The translations under genes were made by a program, and so were the position numbers. This document shows positions 42,533 to 52,598 of a stretch of 64,000 bases of DNA, in pieces. Positions within the stretch are counted from its first letter, which is position 1, and every line of letters starts with the position of its first letter. Source of the DNA: Fidelibacterota bacterium (GTDB lineage: Bacteria; Fidelibacterota; Marinisomatia; Marinisomatales; TCS55); contig JACNKN010000049.1 in NCBI GenBank assembly GCA_014382015.1, positions 78,894 to 142,893 of the forward strand, in the 5' to 3' direction. The notes under the pieces are model-generated. The model was not told where the DNA came from. It made no database searches and worked only from the letters and a program-made list of their open reading frames with translations.

Positions 42533-44350
42533 TTATTCTTCTTCAATTCGAAATAATATATAATCAGTAAACGTTAAATAAATTTCTTTTCCACCAGAAT
42601 ATCGGTAAACCCAAAGCTGATTCTTCTTTTCAGATCCATTAGATAATACTTCTGAAGGTTTTCCCATAATTCCTTCTACCTCAGAAATTGTCATACCTAT
42701 GACTATGGGATTAATTGCTTCCTTTTTTTCTTGTTCACTCCGCATAATTTCATCGATTTTTTGGCGAGTATTCCATACGTTTTTCGCAGCTAATTTCGAT
42801 TTTAATTCATCTAAAACCCGGGTGTTCGTTTTACTCAATCCACCGGTTAATCTTTTAGTCTCTTCCAATGCGTAAACGACAAATTTTAAAGAGTTCAAAT
42901 CTTTCAATGAATCGGCCATGGTTAATAAATCTGAAGCAATTCTGTGTTTGAATGTTGCCACTTCAAAGGTGAGTCCCGGATCCATTACTAATGCTTTATC
43001 AAAATAGGTTAAGGCTCGATCATTCAATCCAATTTTAAATAGCTGCTCTCCTTGATTCATTAATTGAGTGATTTTGAATCTTTTTGCATGGTGGGCGATT
43101 TCTGGGTACCATCCAGACACCATGGAAACATGAGCAATCGCCGTATCCCCATATCCTTCATTCAGCCATATCTCTGCTTTTTCCACTTCGCGAAATGCAA
43201 TCTCCCGAAGTCTTTCATCAATTACGCCGGCTAATAATGTGTCGGCCATGGATTTGGCCCGGATATATTTTTCTACAGCACGTTCGATCATTCCCCGTTC
43301 GTCAAAGCTCATTCCCTCTCGCATAAGTTGGTAAGGGATTTTTCGTTCACTTTCTACAATTAATTTGTTGGCTCGATGAACATTGGCATGATTTGGATTT
43401 TCATCTACAAATTCTTCCAACAATCTTTTCGCACTGATATAATCCCGACGATAATAATGCAATTTTCCCGTATCCCCTTTGGTTTTTCGACCGCCAAAGA
43501 ATACCGACGCTGTGGCATAAATTCCAGCTGTTTGGATGGTAAATTTGTTTATAGGCGTTACATCGTCAGTATCTTTAATATGATTTATACTGGTGTGGGT
43601 GTATTTCAGATCTACCCCTACAGCAAATCGATTGGACATGCCGGTATCGAGTATTATTCGTGCCCCCATGGTGAAAGATTGGGACGGTCCATATCCTGTG
43701 GGAGATCCTGCTGTCCCATATAATTCAGAAAATGCAATTCCATAGGTATACCTGTATGTGGTGTACCAACTTTCAAACCATTGCAGCATGAGGGACTGAC
43801 TCCACGCCACCTCCATCATTTTGCCGGTAAATTTTGTTTCTGCAAGCCATGCAGCGTTGGATGTATTCCATTCACTGGGAATCGTCGAGGGTAAAAATAG
43901 AGATGAATAGCGGAGGTTAATCCCTGTATGCATATCGAGCCAGCTATTTCCAAACCAATAATAAGCTAAGTTAGTTTTCAGTATATCCAAATCCAATTGA
44001 TGACCTAATCGAGAGGTAAAGCTCCCGCCACTAAATTCCGTAACATCCGATTCATAGGACATCCAATTACTTTTAAGACTGCCTAATCCCAGGAATCCAC
44101 CCCCGGCGTTGAAACCAAAACCATATCTTAACTCCATGGGAATAAAATTGATGGGGTGATGAAATTCCCTTCTCCTGAAAATACGATCCCAGACATATCC
44201 TTTTTCATAATCTCCACTCAATTCCTCATCTAAATCAAACACTTTAAATATGAGTGATTTAGCTGAATCTTGAACAGCTGATGCTTCCGAAGCTGAGAGG
44301 AAACTAAATATGGTGAGGATGATGGGGATTGATTTTCGTATCACAACCAT
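42533..44350 (-). CDS. Outer-membrane barrel-like, TPR and BamE/SmpA-like multidomain protein
   Basis: 605 aa. Seen: signal peptide (IPIILTIFSFLSASEASA); a beta-rich region (about residues 60-300) with repeated aromatic strands like ELRYGFGFNAGGGFLGLG and SFTMGARIILDTGMSNRFAV, as in PorV/PorQ-type barrels; TPR helices at about 310-530 (e.g. GLNDRALTYFDKALVMDPG); and a final SmpA/OmlA-like module IVIGMTISEVEGIMGKPSEV...LWVYRYSGG...LTFTDYILFRIEE. The three-part architecture is not one I can name. Convergent with the permease gene. Confidence 0.75.
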   Translation of the reverse strand: MVVIRKSIPIILTIFSFLSASEASAVQDSAKSLIFKVFDLDEELSGDYEKGYVWDRIFRRREFHHPINFIPMELRYGFGFNAGGGFLGLGSLKSNWMSYESDVTEFSGGSFTSRLGHQLDLDILKTNLAYYWFGNSWLDMHTGINLRYSSLFLPSTIPSEWNTSNAAWLAETKFTGKMMEVAWSQSLMLQWFESWYTTYRYTYGIAFSELYGTAGSPTGYGPSQSFTMGARIILDTGMSNRFAVGVDLKYTHTSINHIKDTDDVTPINKFTIQTAGIYATASVFFGGRKTKGDTGKLHYYRRDYISAKRLLEEFVDENPNHANVHRANKLIVESERKIPYQLMREGMSFDERGMIERAVEKYIRAKSMADTLLAGVIDERLREIAFREVEKAEIWLNEGYGDTAIAHVSMVSGWYPEIAHHAKRFKITQLMNQGEQLFKIGLNDRALTYFDKALVMDPGLTFEVATFKHRIASDLLTMADSLKDLNSLKFVVYALEETKRLTGGLSKTNTRVLDELKSKLAAKNVWNTRQKIDEIMRSEQEKKEAINPIVIGMTISEVEGIMGKPSEVLSNGSEKKNQLWVYRYSGGKEIYLTFTDYILFRIEEE

Positions 44351-44501
44351 TCAAAATAGGGGAATTTCACCACTTGCCGCAAGGTATCCGTTCAAGAATC
44401 CTTCAAGAAAGATTCTGTTTATCCTTAGTCGAAAAGCAGTAATTTCTTAAACTTTATTTCAATGGGGAACTATCCCCCATCACAATATTATTAACTAGGA
44501 C

Positions 44502-45161
44502 ATGGTCCATTTGAAATTCATTAAACATATTATATTTTTGGCTTCATTCACTATGTGGTTACCGGCACAGGTATTTTCCATCGCACGGATTCATTATGGC
44601 GGCGGAGGCGATTGGTATGGAGATCCAAGCAGCCTTCCCAATTTGCTGGAATATATATCGGAACAAACATCTATCCTTGTTGAACCGAACGAATATCGAA
44701 TTAAGCTAACCGATTCTGAATTATTCAGCCATTCATACCTTTATATGACCGGTCATGGAAATATTCGATTCACAGAAGACGAAGTGGGCTATCTCAGGGA
44801 TTATCTACTCAAAGGCGGATTTCTCCATGCAGATGATAATTATGGCATGGATGCTTCATTTCGTCGGGAGATGAAACGCGTATTCCCAGAAAAAGAATGG
44901 GTGGACCTTCCATTTGATCATGATATTTTTCATTCTTTTTATGATTTCCCCCAAGGATTGCCTAAAGTTCACGAGCATGATGGAAAACCACCTCAAGGAT
45001 TGGGGTTGTTTGATGGTAATCGACTTATGGCATTTTATTCTTATGAATCAGATTTAGGTGACGGATGGGAAGATGCTGAAGTTCATAATGATCCTCGTGA
45101 GATTCGCCAGGCGGCTCTCAAAATGGGCGTTAATATTGTATGGTTTTCCCTGACGCAATGA
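44502..45161 (+). CDS. DUF4159 exported protein
   Basis: 219 aa. Seen: signal peptide (FLASFTMWLPAQVFS), then IARIHYGGGGDWYGDPSSLP, YLYMTGHGNIRFTEDEVGYL, LLKGGFLHADDNYGMDASFRREMKRVFP and HDIFHSFYDFP, the full DUF4159 pattern. The fold is a class I glutamine-amidotransferase-like (ThuA-type) domain, usually without the catalytic Cys. In FCB genomes it is often found near MoxR/DUF58/VWA genes with DUF4175; none of the MoxR set is here. Its TGA overlaps the next ATG. Head of a four-gene operon. Confidence 0.92.
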   Translation: MVHLKFIKHIIFLASFTMWLPAQVFSIARIHYGGGGDWYGDPSSLPNLLEYISEQTSILVEPNEYRIKLTDSELFSHSYLYMTGHGNIRFTEDEVGYLRDYLLKGGFLHADDNYGMDASFRREMKRVFPEKEWVDLPFDHDIFHSFYDFPQGLPKVHEHDGKPPQGLGLFDGNRLMAFYSYESDLGDGWEDAEVHNDPREIRQAALKMGVNIVWFSLTQ

Positions 45162-48100
45162 AATTGATATCCCAATATTTAACTGAAATTCGCCGGACGG
45201 CCATCGAATACGATATAAAAATCCTTGGATGGAAGATATATACTTTATGCCTCAGTTTGTTCATCACTGGGCTCATGGTGGAAAATATATTCTATTTATC
45301 CAGTTTTACACGATTTACTGTTTGGATGGTTATGATAAGCTTTATGGTCATGGGAATTGCCTGGTTTGTGATTGCATCAATGCAAATTAGAGCCAATGCA
45401 TTTGGGCGCTATCGTTGGTCTCACTTAGCAAGAACAATGGGCAAATATGCCCTGCCTAAAGAAGATACACTCATTAATGCACTTCAGATTGAACGAGACG
45501 CACAGGATTCCTCTTCCACAGAACTCAGCCAGTCATTTATTGAACAAACAATTCAAAAACTAAAAAAACAACTTAATCTATCTAAATTATTTCCAATGGA
45601 TCGTATTCATTATTGGAAGCGTATCACATTAGTTGGATTAACTATTTCCATCCTGTCCTTGTCTTTTACATGGAAGCATTCCGTTTCATCTTTATACCGA
45701 TGGACTCACCCAAAAACGGAATTTATCCCACCCAAACCATTTAAATTAAAAAGTGTTTCCCGCCACGTTCATGTTCTCGGTGGCGAAAATATAGCCGTTT
45801 CTTTTTCAATCATTGGGGAAATTCCAGACTCCCTTCATATTGAATTCAAACCTGTGGCTTTTGAACCGGGCCGGGATTCACTGATTCTAAAAACAATCTA
45901 TCCCCCAAAGGGTAAAAATATTTTCACCGCCGAATTAAAAGAAATATTCCAAAATTACCGTTATCGTGCATTTTATACATCCAATAAATTCTGGCAGCCA
46001 TGGGATGAAATTTCATCGAAAGATTATTCTATTTCTGTCACAGATCGCCCTACCATTGAGGATTTCTCCGTCACGATTCGACCCCCAACTTATACACAAT
46101 TGGCACCCCAAATTCAAAAAGCAAATCAAGCTGAAATCCAAGCACTAAAGGGATCAAGCATTTCGGTTCATCTTCAATCAAATCGACAATTAGCCAAGGC
46201 TGAATTGATCTTAAATGGTGAAATCCAAAGAATGAAGGTGCAGCAAAAAAATGCCCAATATGTTTTTAAGATCAAAGAAGATGGTGAATTTTCCATTCAT
46301 TTAACAGACCGTCGGGGTATTACCAATCGAAATCCGATTCCATTTAAATTACATATGATTCCTGATATTTCACCGGAAATGACCATTATCCAACCACCGC
46401 CAATCGTTGAATTGGGGGGAGATCAATCCATTCCCATCATAATGGCCATCGAGGATGATTTTGGTTTTTCAAACCTTCAGCTCGCCTACGAAATTCAGCG
46501 TCCGAGTTATATTCAAGTGGAACCATTTATATCCATGTTTAGCATTCAAATCGACGATCCAAATCAATCTCGACAGGAGATAAATACAGTTTGGGATTTA
46601 GGTCCTTTGGGTCTCATGCCAGAAGATGAAGTCCATTACCATTTTGAATTATACGATAATGATAATATTTCCGGTCCAAAAAAATCCATATCCGGAACCT
46701 TTATCGCCCGGGTGCCGTCTCTCAATGATTTATTTTTATCTTTTAACGAAAAGGAAAATGAAATTTCTGATGCAGTGGAAATAGAGTTAGAAGAAATACA
46801 AAAACTCCAGAAACAATTGAAAAAGGCTGAGTTAACACTTCTTAAAACAGATAAACCGGATTGGAAGGATCAGCAAGCGTTAAAGGAAACGATGGACTCA
46901 GTCCAAGATAAGTTGACTGATTTTGAGGCATTATCTGAGCAATTGAATGCATTGAACAATTCCGGTGAAAAACATCAATTATTCTCAGATAATTTGATGG
47001 GGAAATTCAAAGATCTACAAAAACTTATTGAGGATATTTTTCCACCAGAAATGCTTCATAACATGGATTGGATGCGTGAGGCCATGGACAATATGGATTC
47101 AAAAGATTTGCTCAGCGCATTAGAAAAACTATCAAATAATCTAGAACAAATTGAACAAGAGCTTGACCGGTTTCTGGATATATTTAAGCGGGTCAAATCT
47201 GAGCAGCAAGTGGATGAATTACGAAAGCGGATTCAACAACTTGTTGAGAACCAAGATAATATTGACGAACAAATACGACGAACAACACCCCAATCAGACC
47301 CTTTTATCTTTGAACGATTAGGCCTAGAAGAAAAAATGAGCCTAAACGAATTGGATGATATTCGGGATGCAATGATTTCTGCTGCAAAGGATGTGAAAGA
47401 CTTTAGCCGAAAAACAGCCCAAAGCCTGGAGGATTTATCCGATTCTAAACAAGCACACGCTTCGGAAGAACAGTTAAGTAAAACCGTCCTAAGTCTAAAA
47501 AAACAGGACGCCTATTCGGCCATGGACCATAGTTACGAAGGATTGCAGTCTTTGGAGTCTATGGAGATGTCAATGGAAAATATTTTAGCTGATTTTCAAC
47601 GGGAAACAACCCGTGACATGGCCCGAAAATTCAGATCCATATTACGGGATGTCCTCACCCTTTCAAAATCTCAAGAATCTTTACAAAAGGAGACGGGAGA
47701 TATTCCCAGAAATTCTCCCCGATTGGGTAATTTAGCCGGGAATCAGCAAATGCTCCAAGATCAATTGGCCCAAACGATGAACAATACCATGACTTTATCA
47801 CGAGAGACTTTTATGGTTTCGCCGGAAATGGGTCGAAAACTGGGCATGGCCTATGCTCAAATGGAAGCATCTAAGGGAAAGCTGGCTGAACGGAATGGCA
47901 GTGGATCCTTAGGCAATCAAGGCCAGGCGATGGCAGCTTTAAATGAAGGGGCAAAAACGATTATTCAAACGATCAAACAAATGCAGGAGAGTGGGTCCGC
48001 CAGCGGTTATGAAGCATTCCTGAAACGCATGGAAGAAATGGCCGGACAGCAACAAGGTATTAATAATCAGGGAATGCAATTAGCTCTGGGTCAAATGGCA

Positions 48101-48601
48101 TCATCCATACAGGAAGGATTGATGCAGCAAATGTTAGCCCAGCAACGGGGTGTTCGAAAGTCACTCCAGCAAATGATGGATGAAATGAAACAGGCCGGGG
48201 AGCAAGGATTGGGAGATTTAGGGGGAATCGCAGATGATATGGATCAAGTGATTCAAGATTTACAACGAAAGCAGTTTAACCGACAAACCTCGGATCGCCA
48301 ACAGCGTATTTTGTCTCGAATGATTGATAGTCAAAAATCCATGACACAACGGGGGTTTGAAGAAAAAAGAAAATCAGAAACAGCCACACAAGTGTTATTT
48401 GCAGGCCCATCGGGATTGCCTCAAGATTTGGGGCAGAGACAATCGCTCATTATGAATGCCATGAACCATGCATTGAAATCGGGCTATTCTCGTGATTATC
48501 AAAAAATGATCCGACGCTATTTCAATGCACTCAGTGAAGCAGAAGCCGTCATTATGCCTGATACCAATTCCTCAAATCAAATGGAAGAAATCAACCCGTG
48601 A
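45158..48601 (+). CDS. DUF4175 large membrane-anchored coiled-coil protein
   Basis: 1147 aa from the ATG at 45158 (overlapping the previous stop). Seen: two transmembrane helices near residues 25-70 (LCLSLFITGLMVENIFYLSS and VWMVMISFMVMGIAWFVIAS), a third at about 150-168, Ig-like beta domains at about 190-520, then a very long charged helical region with many LEKLxxNLEQIEQEL-type heptads, and a Gln/Met-rich C-terminus (MEEMAGQQQGINNQGMQL, QQMLAQQRGVRKSLQQMMDE). Predicted inner-membrane protein with a large periplasmic coiled coil. Function unknown; stop overlaps the next start. Confidence 0.9.
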   Translation: MKLISQYLTEIRRTAIEYDIKILGWKIYTLCLSLFITGLMVENIFYLSSFTRFTVWMVMISFMVMGIAWFVIASMQIRANAFGRYRWSHLARTMGKYALPKEDTLINALQIERDAQDSSSTELSQSFIEQTIQKLKKQLNLSKLFPMDRIHYWKRITLVGLTISILSLSFTWKHSVSSLYRWTHPKTEFIPPKPFKLKSVSRHVHVLGGENIAVSFSIIGEIPDSLHIEFKPVAFEPGRDSLILKTIYPPKGKNIFTAELKEIFQNYRYRAFYTSNKFWQPWDEISSKDYSISVTDRPTIEDFSVTIRPPTYTQLAPQIQKANQAEIQALKGSSISVHLQSNRQLAKAELILNGEIQRMKVQQKNAQYVFKIKEDGEFSIHLTDRRGITNRNPIPFKLHMIPDISPEMTIIQPPPIVELGGDQSIPIIMAIEDDFGFSNLQLAYEIQRPSYIQVEPFISMFSIQIDDPNQSRQEINTVWDLGPLGLMPEDEVHYHFELYDNDNISGPKKSISGTFIARVPSLNDLFLSFNEKENEISDAVEIELEEIQKLQKQLKKAELTLLKTDKPDWKDQQALKETMDSVQDKLTDFEALSEQLNALNNSGEKHQLFSDNLMGKFKDLQKLIEDIFPPEMLHNMDWMREAMDNMDSKDLLSALEKLSNNLEQIEQELDRFLDIFKRVKSEQQVDELRKRIQQLVENQDNIDEQIRRTTPQSDPFIFERLGLEEKMSLNELDDIRDAMISAAKDVKDFSRKTAQSLEDLSDSKQAHASEEQLSKTVLSLKKQDAYSAMDHSYEGLQSLESMEMSMENILADFQRETTRDMARKFRSILRDVLTLSKSQESLQKETGDIPRNSPRLGNLAGNQQMLQDQLAQTMNNTMTLSRETFMVSPEMGRKLGMAYAQMEASKGKLAERNGSGSLGNQGQAMAALNEGAKTIIQTIKQMQESGSASGYEAFLKRMEEMAGQQQGINNQGMQLALGQMASSIQEGLMQQMLAQQRGVRKSLQQMMDEMKQAGEQGLGDLGGIADDMDQVIQDLQRKQFNRQTSDRQQRILSRMIDSQKSMTQRGFEEKRKSETATQVLFAGPSGLPQDLGQRQSLIMNAMNHALKSGYSRDYQKMIRRYFNALSEAEAVIMPDTNSSNQMEEINP

Positions 48602-50478
48602 AGCCATTTTTGTCATTGCTAATCGTTGGGCAATTAGCCAGCCAAATTGAGGTGCTTCCGGAAGGACAAGCTGCATTTGTCCAAGCCATGGCGATGGAAC
48701 AATCGGGGAATCTGGATGGTGCAATCCAAATCTATAATCAAATATTAAACGGCGACCCAAATAATCAGCCGGCCTATTTTCAATTAAGAAATATTTATTC
48801 TAAAACCGGAGACCCGTCTTCAGCGATTCCCCTGATCGAAAATTGGCTGCAAACCCACCCGGAGGACTTGCAATCAGAATTAACCCTCGGGGAGTTTTAT
48901 TACCGAGATCAGAACCAGGAAAGGGCCTTGGAAATTTGGCGCCATTTTAGGAACACCAAATTAACAAACCAGACCACTTATCGGCTTTTATTTCACACCT
49001 ATATTCGATTTGGTCAAACTGAAGCCATGGAATCTCTCGTCCGTGATGGAAGAAACCAATTTAACGAACCTCATTTTTTGGCCATCGATCTGGCTAATTA
49101 TTATCAATCCCGGCAAACATACGATCGATCCTTAAGAGAATATTTGACCCTAATTCGGCACCAAAAACAATATTTGAGATATGCGACAGATCGTATTTTA
49201 CTTATGAGCGATGAACCCACAACTCATAAATTGATTGACTCCACCCTTCTATCAGTTTCCGAAACTATTCCAGAAGTAAAAATAATATCAGCAGGATTTT
49301 ATTATAAAACCGGTCAGTTTAAAAAAGCACTCGATCAACATGAAAAGATGGGTGTAAACAATCCGGGTGATTCAAAACGATGGTTGGATTTTTCTGAGAA
49401 CCTTATGAAAGAAAAACAGTACGAATTGTCCATTCGCGCTTATCATTACTTTTTGCAAAATATGACTCAAAACGATCCTTCGGTTTTAGGCAAAACGTTA
49501 TTGGGGTTAGGACAGGCATACGAAAATCAAATCATTCAAAACCAAACTGAACTCCAATTTGTAAAATGGTATCCGGGTAACGATTTCTTTCAATCTAATA
49601 TTATAAAAGGACCCAATGTTTTGGATGATCCGCTGACCAATACGATAGAGCATTACCAATCCATTCTGGCTTTACTCCCACCATCGCATACGACAGCTAC
49701 CGTCCATTTTCGTTTAGGAGACATTCAGTCAAACTTACTACAGGATGTGAAGGGGGCGAGGATCTCCTACGAAGCAGCACTTACGTCCCGTCCCAATCCT
49801 GACCTAACTAAGAATATCCGAATTCGGATGGGAGATTTATTATTATCTACCGGTCAATATATAGAGGCAGCTGAATATTTTAGCCGACAATCAAACCTTG
49901 GGACTTCATCGGAAAATATTGATGCATTTACGATTCGATATTTGAACAGTTTGTTGTTTAATCGAAAGATAGACCAGCCATTAGCCATTCTGGATTCAGT
50001 CATTTATTCCATGGACACAAACCATCGGTTTTTTAATGATTTGATGGAAATGCATGATTTAATTACCCAATATTATTCAGACGGGACTCGGGATGACCGT
50101 CTGGCATTTGAATCATTTTTCCAGGGAGAAGCATTGGTCCGACAGTTTAAAATACCGGAAGCAATTGAAACTTTCAATTATATAAACCAGCGACATCCTG
50201 ACGCATTAATTACACCCCTTTCTACATTAAGGAAAGCGCTTTTATTCTTAGAATTTGATCAACCAGAGTCGGCCCTTGCCGCTGCTTTGTCTATTGAAAA
50301 CTCACCCTTGAAAGATCGAGGACTGGCATTAGCTGGAGAAATTGAAGAACGATTTTTGGGAAATACCAAAAATGCATTGATCCATTATCATCGCATTTTA
50401 TCTGAATGCAAATCGTCTCTTTTGGTTGAACCCGTGCGACTTCATATTCGAAAATTATCCAAACCCCAGGAGAGTTAA
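48598..50478 (+). CDS. Exported TPR-repeat protein of the DUF4159/DUF4175 operon
   Basis: 626 aa, GTG start overlapping the previous TGA (GTGA). Seen: short signal-like N-terminus (FLSLLIVGQLASQ), then about 12 TPR units through the whole chain, such as AMEQSGNLDGAIQIYNQILN, YQSRQTYDRSLREYLTLIRH and FYYKTGQFKKALDQHEKMGV. No catalytic motif. Probably a periplasmic scaffold; the strict overlaps with its neighbours imply stoichiometric co-translation with the DUF4175 protein. Confidence 0.88.
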   Translation: MKPFLSLLIVGQLASQIEVLPEGQAAFVQAMAMEQSGNLDGAIQIYNQILNGDPNNQPAYFQLRNIYSKTGDPSSAIPLIENWLQTHPEDLQSELTLGEFYYRDQNQERALEIWRHFRNTKLTNQTTYRLLFHTYIRFGQTEAMESLVRDGRNQFNEPHFLAIDLANYYQSRQTYDRSLREYLTLIRHQKQYLRYATDRILLMSDEPTTHKLIDSTLLSVSETIPEVKIISAGFYYKTGQFKKALDQHEKMGVNNPGDSKRWLDFSENLMKEKQYELSIRAYHYFLQNMTQNDPSVLGKTLLGLGQAYENQIIQNQTELQFVKWYPGNDFFQSNIIKGPNVLDDPLTNTIEHYQSILALLPPSHTTATVHFRLGDIQSNLLQDVKGARISYEAALTSRPNPDLTKNIRIRMGDLLLSTGQYIEAAEYFSRQSNLGTSSENIDAFTIRYLNSLLFNRKIDQPLAILDSVIYSMDTNHRFFNDLMEMHDLITQYYSDGTRDDRLAFESFFQGEALVRQFKIPEAIETFNYINQRHPDALITPLSTLRKALLFLEFDQPESALAAALSIENSPLKDRGLALAGEIEERFLGNTKNALIHYHRILSECKSSLLVEPVRLHIRKLSKPQES

Positions 50479-51732
50479 TTGAAGCATTTCATCCCAACTA
50501 TATTGTTACTCATGCAATTTGGCTTCAGTCAAAAAATTCTTATTCCCATGGATCAGGCACAAAAAGACCATCTGAAATCTTATGGGACTGCATTTTGGAT
50601 ATTAAATGAGAATATTAATGTTGAATGGATTTTGAATTATCGTGGTGGTTCCTTTTTGATAGACAGTTATCCGGACGTTGAACAAGAATGTCGAGTTCGG
50701 GGTGTTACTTACGAAGTCATTGGTGCGGAACAAACATTGGCTATTTACAATGAGGTAGAAGTCAATAATATGGACCTAGTACTTTTGGAAAAGGCGCCCA
50801 AGATTGCCATCTATACCCCACCGGGAAAACAACCATGGGATGATGCGGTCACTCTGGCCCTTACCTATGCAGAAATCCCTTACGAGACACTTTGGGACGA
50901 AGAAGTTTTTAATGGCACATTGGGCCAATATGACTGGCTTCACTTACATCATGAGGACTTTACAGGACAATACGGAAAATTCTATCGCAATTATCATACA
51001 GCGTCGTGGTATATCGAACAAAAACAACAATATGAGGCGATGGCGCAAAAGTTGGGATACCATTCTGTCCACGCCCAGAAAAAGGCATTGGCCCAGCTGA
51101 TTAAAAATTATGTAGCCAATGGGGGGTTCCTTTTTGCCATGTGTTCTGCTACGGATTCATTTGATATTGCTTTGGCCGCGATAAACGTGGATGCGGCCCA
51201 TTCCGTTTTTGATGATACGCCCATCGAGAAGAATGCAGTCAATAAAATGGATTTTAACCAAACGCTGGCTTTCACCAATTTCACCATTATCCCGGATCCC
51301 ATGGTTTATGAATATTCTAATATAGATTATCCGCCCAGTGATAACCCAATCGTCCGCGGTGCTGAAGCCGATTATTTTACCCTGTTTGAATTTTCCGCTA
51401 AATATGATCCAGTACCGACAATGCTCACTCAAAATCACGTGACGGTTGTAAAGGGATTTATGGGACAGACTACGGGGTTCAATCGAGATAATATTAAAAA
51501 ACATGTGTTGATTATGGGAGAAGATGCCACAACACCACAGGTGAAATATCTTCACGGAAATCAAGGGCAAGGAACGTATACTTTTTTAGGCGGACATGAT
51601 CCGGAAGATTATCAACATTTTGTAGGTGATCCTCAAACAGATCTTTCTCTCCATAGAAATTCCCCGGGATATCGCCTTATTTTGAATAATGTTCTTTTCC
51701 CGGCAGCACGGAAGAAAGAACGAAAAACATAA
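50479..51732 (+). CDS. Exported ThuA/GATase1-like protein annotated in relatives as asparagine synthetase B-like
   Basis: 417 aa, TTG start right after the TAA of the TPR gene and 7 nt after CAGGAGAG. Seen: signal peptide (FIPTILLLMQFGFSQ), KILIPMDQAQKDHLKSYGTA, NYRGGSFLI, KIAIYTPPGKQPWDDAVTLAL, YDWLHLHHEDFTGQYG, NGGFLFAMCSATDSFDIALA and GQGTYTFLGGHDPEDY. The class I GATase-like layout with a CSATDS turn recalls ThuA-type domains. I recall relatives labelled asparagine synthetase B, but no synthetase motifs are visible, so that label is doubtful. Last gene of the operon. Confidence 0.78.
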   Translation: MKHFIPTILLLMQFGFSQKILIPMDQAQKDHLKSYGTAFWILNENINVEWILNYRGGSFLIDSYPDVEQECRVRGVTYEVIGAEQTLAIYNEVEVNNMDLVLLEKAPKIAIYTPPGKQPWDDAVTLALTYAEIPYETLWDEEVFNGTLGQYDWLHLHHEDFTGQYGKFYRNYHTASWYIEQKQQYEAMAQKLGYHSVHAQKKALAQLIKNYVANGGFLFAMCSATDSFDIALAAINVDAAHSVFDDTPIEKNAVNKMDFNQTLAFTNFTIIPDPMVYEYSNIDYPPSDNPIVRGAEADYFTLFEFSAKYDPVPTMLTQNHVTVVKGFMGQTTGFNRDNIKKHVLIMGEDATTPQVKYLHGNQGQGTYTFLGGHDPEDYQHFVGDPQTDLSLHRNSPGYRLILNNVLFPAARKKERKT

Positions 51733-51801
51733 AGTGGAGAATGGATCTGAAAGCTTTAAGACAAATGATTAATAATTTCTTTATTTTAACTAATACGCTT
51801 C

Positions 51802-51834
51802 ATCTTTGCGGAAGTTTAAAACTTTCGCAAAGAT
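51802..51834. repeat. Hairpin, 16-bp arms with one mismatch
   Basis: ATCTTTGCGGAAGTTT pairs with AAACTTTCGCAAAGAT around a single A. It lies between the operon's last gene and the GNAT start (12 bp before it). No T-run follows, so it is more likely an RNA hairpin or repeat than a classical terminator. Confidence 0.6.
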
Positions 51835-51845
51835 TCCAAAAATAA

Positions 51846-52280
51846 GTGGATCTGCAAATCATTACTGGCGACTTAGAAAGTGCTTTACTGGTTTCTAAAA
51901 AAATACCTGAGTTTGGTTCGCCCTACACCATGGACGAATATGAAACACGATTGGATGAGTCGGCATTAATTCTCACTGCTGAGATTAAAGATAGACCTAT
52001 TGGATTTAAAGTCGGTTATGATCGATTTAGTGATGGGTCTTTTTATAGCTGGATGGGCGGTGTTATTCCTGATCATAGACAAAAAAATGTGGCATCTATT
52101 TTGGCGGACTATCAAGAAGACTGGGCAAAATCAAATGGATATAAATCTATCAAATTAAAAACCCGGAATAAGCATGAGGCCATGATTGCGTTTTCCATTG
52201 ATCGAGGGTTTGATATTATTGATTCTGAGCCTAATGAAGATATTCGAGAAATGAGAATCTGGATGGAGAAAATATTATAG
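51846..52280 (+). CDS. GNAT-family N-acetyltransferase
   Basis: 144 aa, GTG start. Seen: acceptor region LTAEIKDRPIGFKVGYD, then SWMGGVIPDHRQKNVASILADYQEDWAK (motif A, with Q/RxxxxxG/A acetyl-CoA loop) and a C-terminal IAFSIDRGFDIIDSE strand-helix. Acetylates an amine of unknown identity using acetyl-CoA. No strong ribosome site; a hairpin directly precedes the start. Monocistronic: 319 bp without a gene follow. Confidence 0.85.
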   Translation: MDLQIITGDLESALLVSKKIPEFGSPYTMDEYETRLDESALILTAEIKDRPIGFKVGYDRFSDGSFYSWMGGVIPDHRQKNVASILADYQEDWAKSNGYKSIKLKTRNKHEAMIAFSIDRGFDIIDSEPNEDIREMRIWMEKIL

Positions 52281-52598
52281 CCACGAAGTACGCAAATTAA
52301 CGCTAAGAATTTTAGTGTAGTACAGTTTAGATACAATATCAGAGAAAACACTTCCCGAACCTAAAGGTTGGGGTAATTGCTTATATTTTGATAAATACGT
52401 TAAAGTAATTACCTCACTTTTCCAAGGTGGGCTAAATAGTCCAACTCAAACGCGGGCATTCGTCTAATGAAAGGTATAATATTTGATATGTACGAGGTAT
52501 TAGGATGAATCATTATTAAATTTCTATTCAGCTTTATGGCGTAATGGAGAATTAATATTCTCCCCATTTCTCCCTAAATCCAATAATCCAACAAAACA
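52281..52598. other. Intergenic stretch without recognisable gene
   Basis: Contains only small inverted repeats: GGAGAAT/ATTCTCC around TAAT at 52546-52563, and GTAATT/AATTAC motifs near 52372-52412. AT-rich, no open frame with coding character, and no tRNA-like fold seen. It probably carries the promoter of yjbQ. Confidence 0.5.

Noticed and set aside
44394..44415. Small hairpin AGAATC...GATTCT between divergent genes as an operator
   Set aside because: Six-base arms in AT-rich DNA with no further copies seen; cannot be told from chance.
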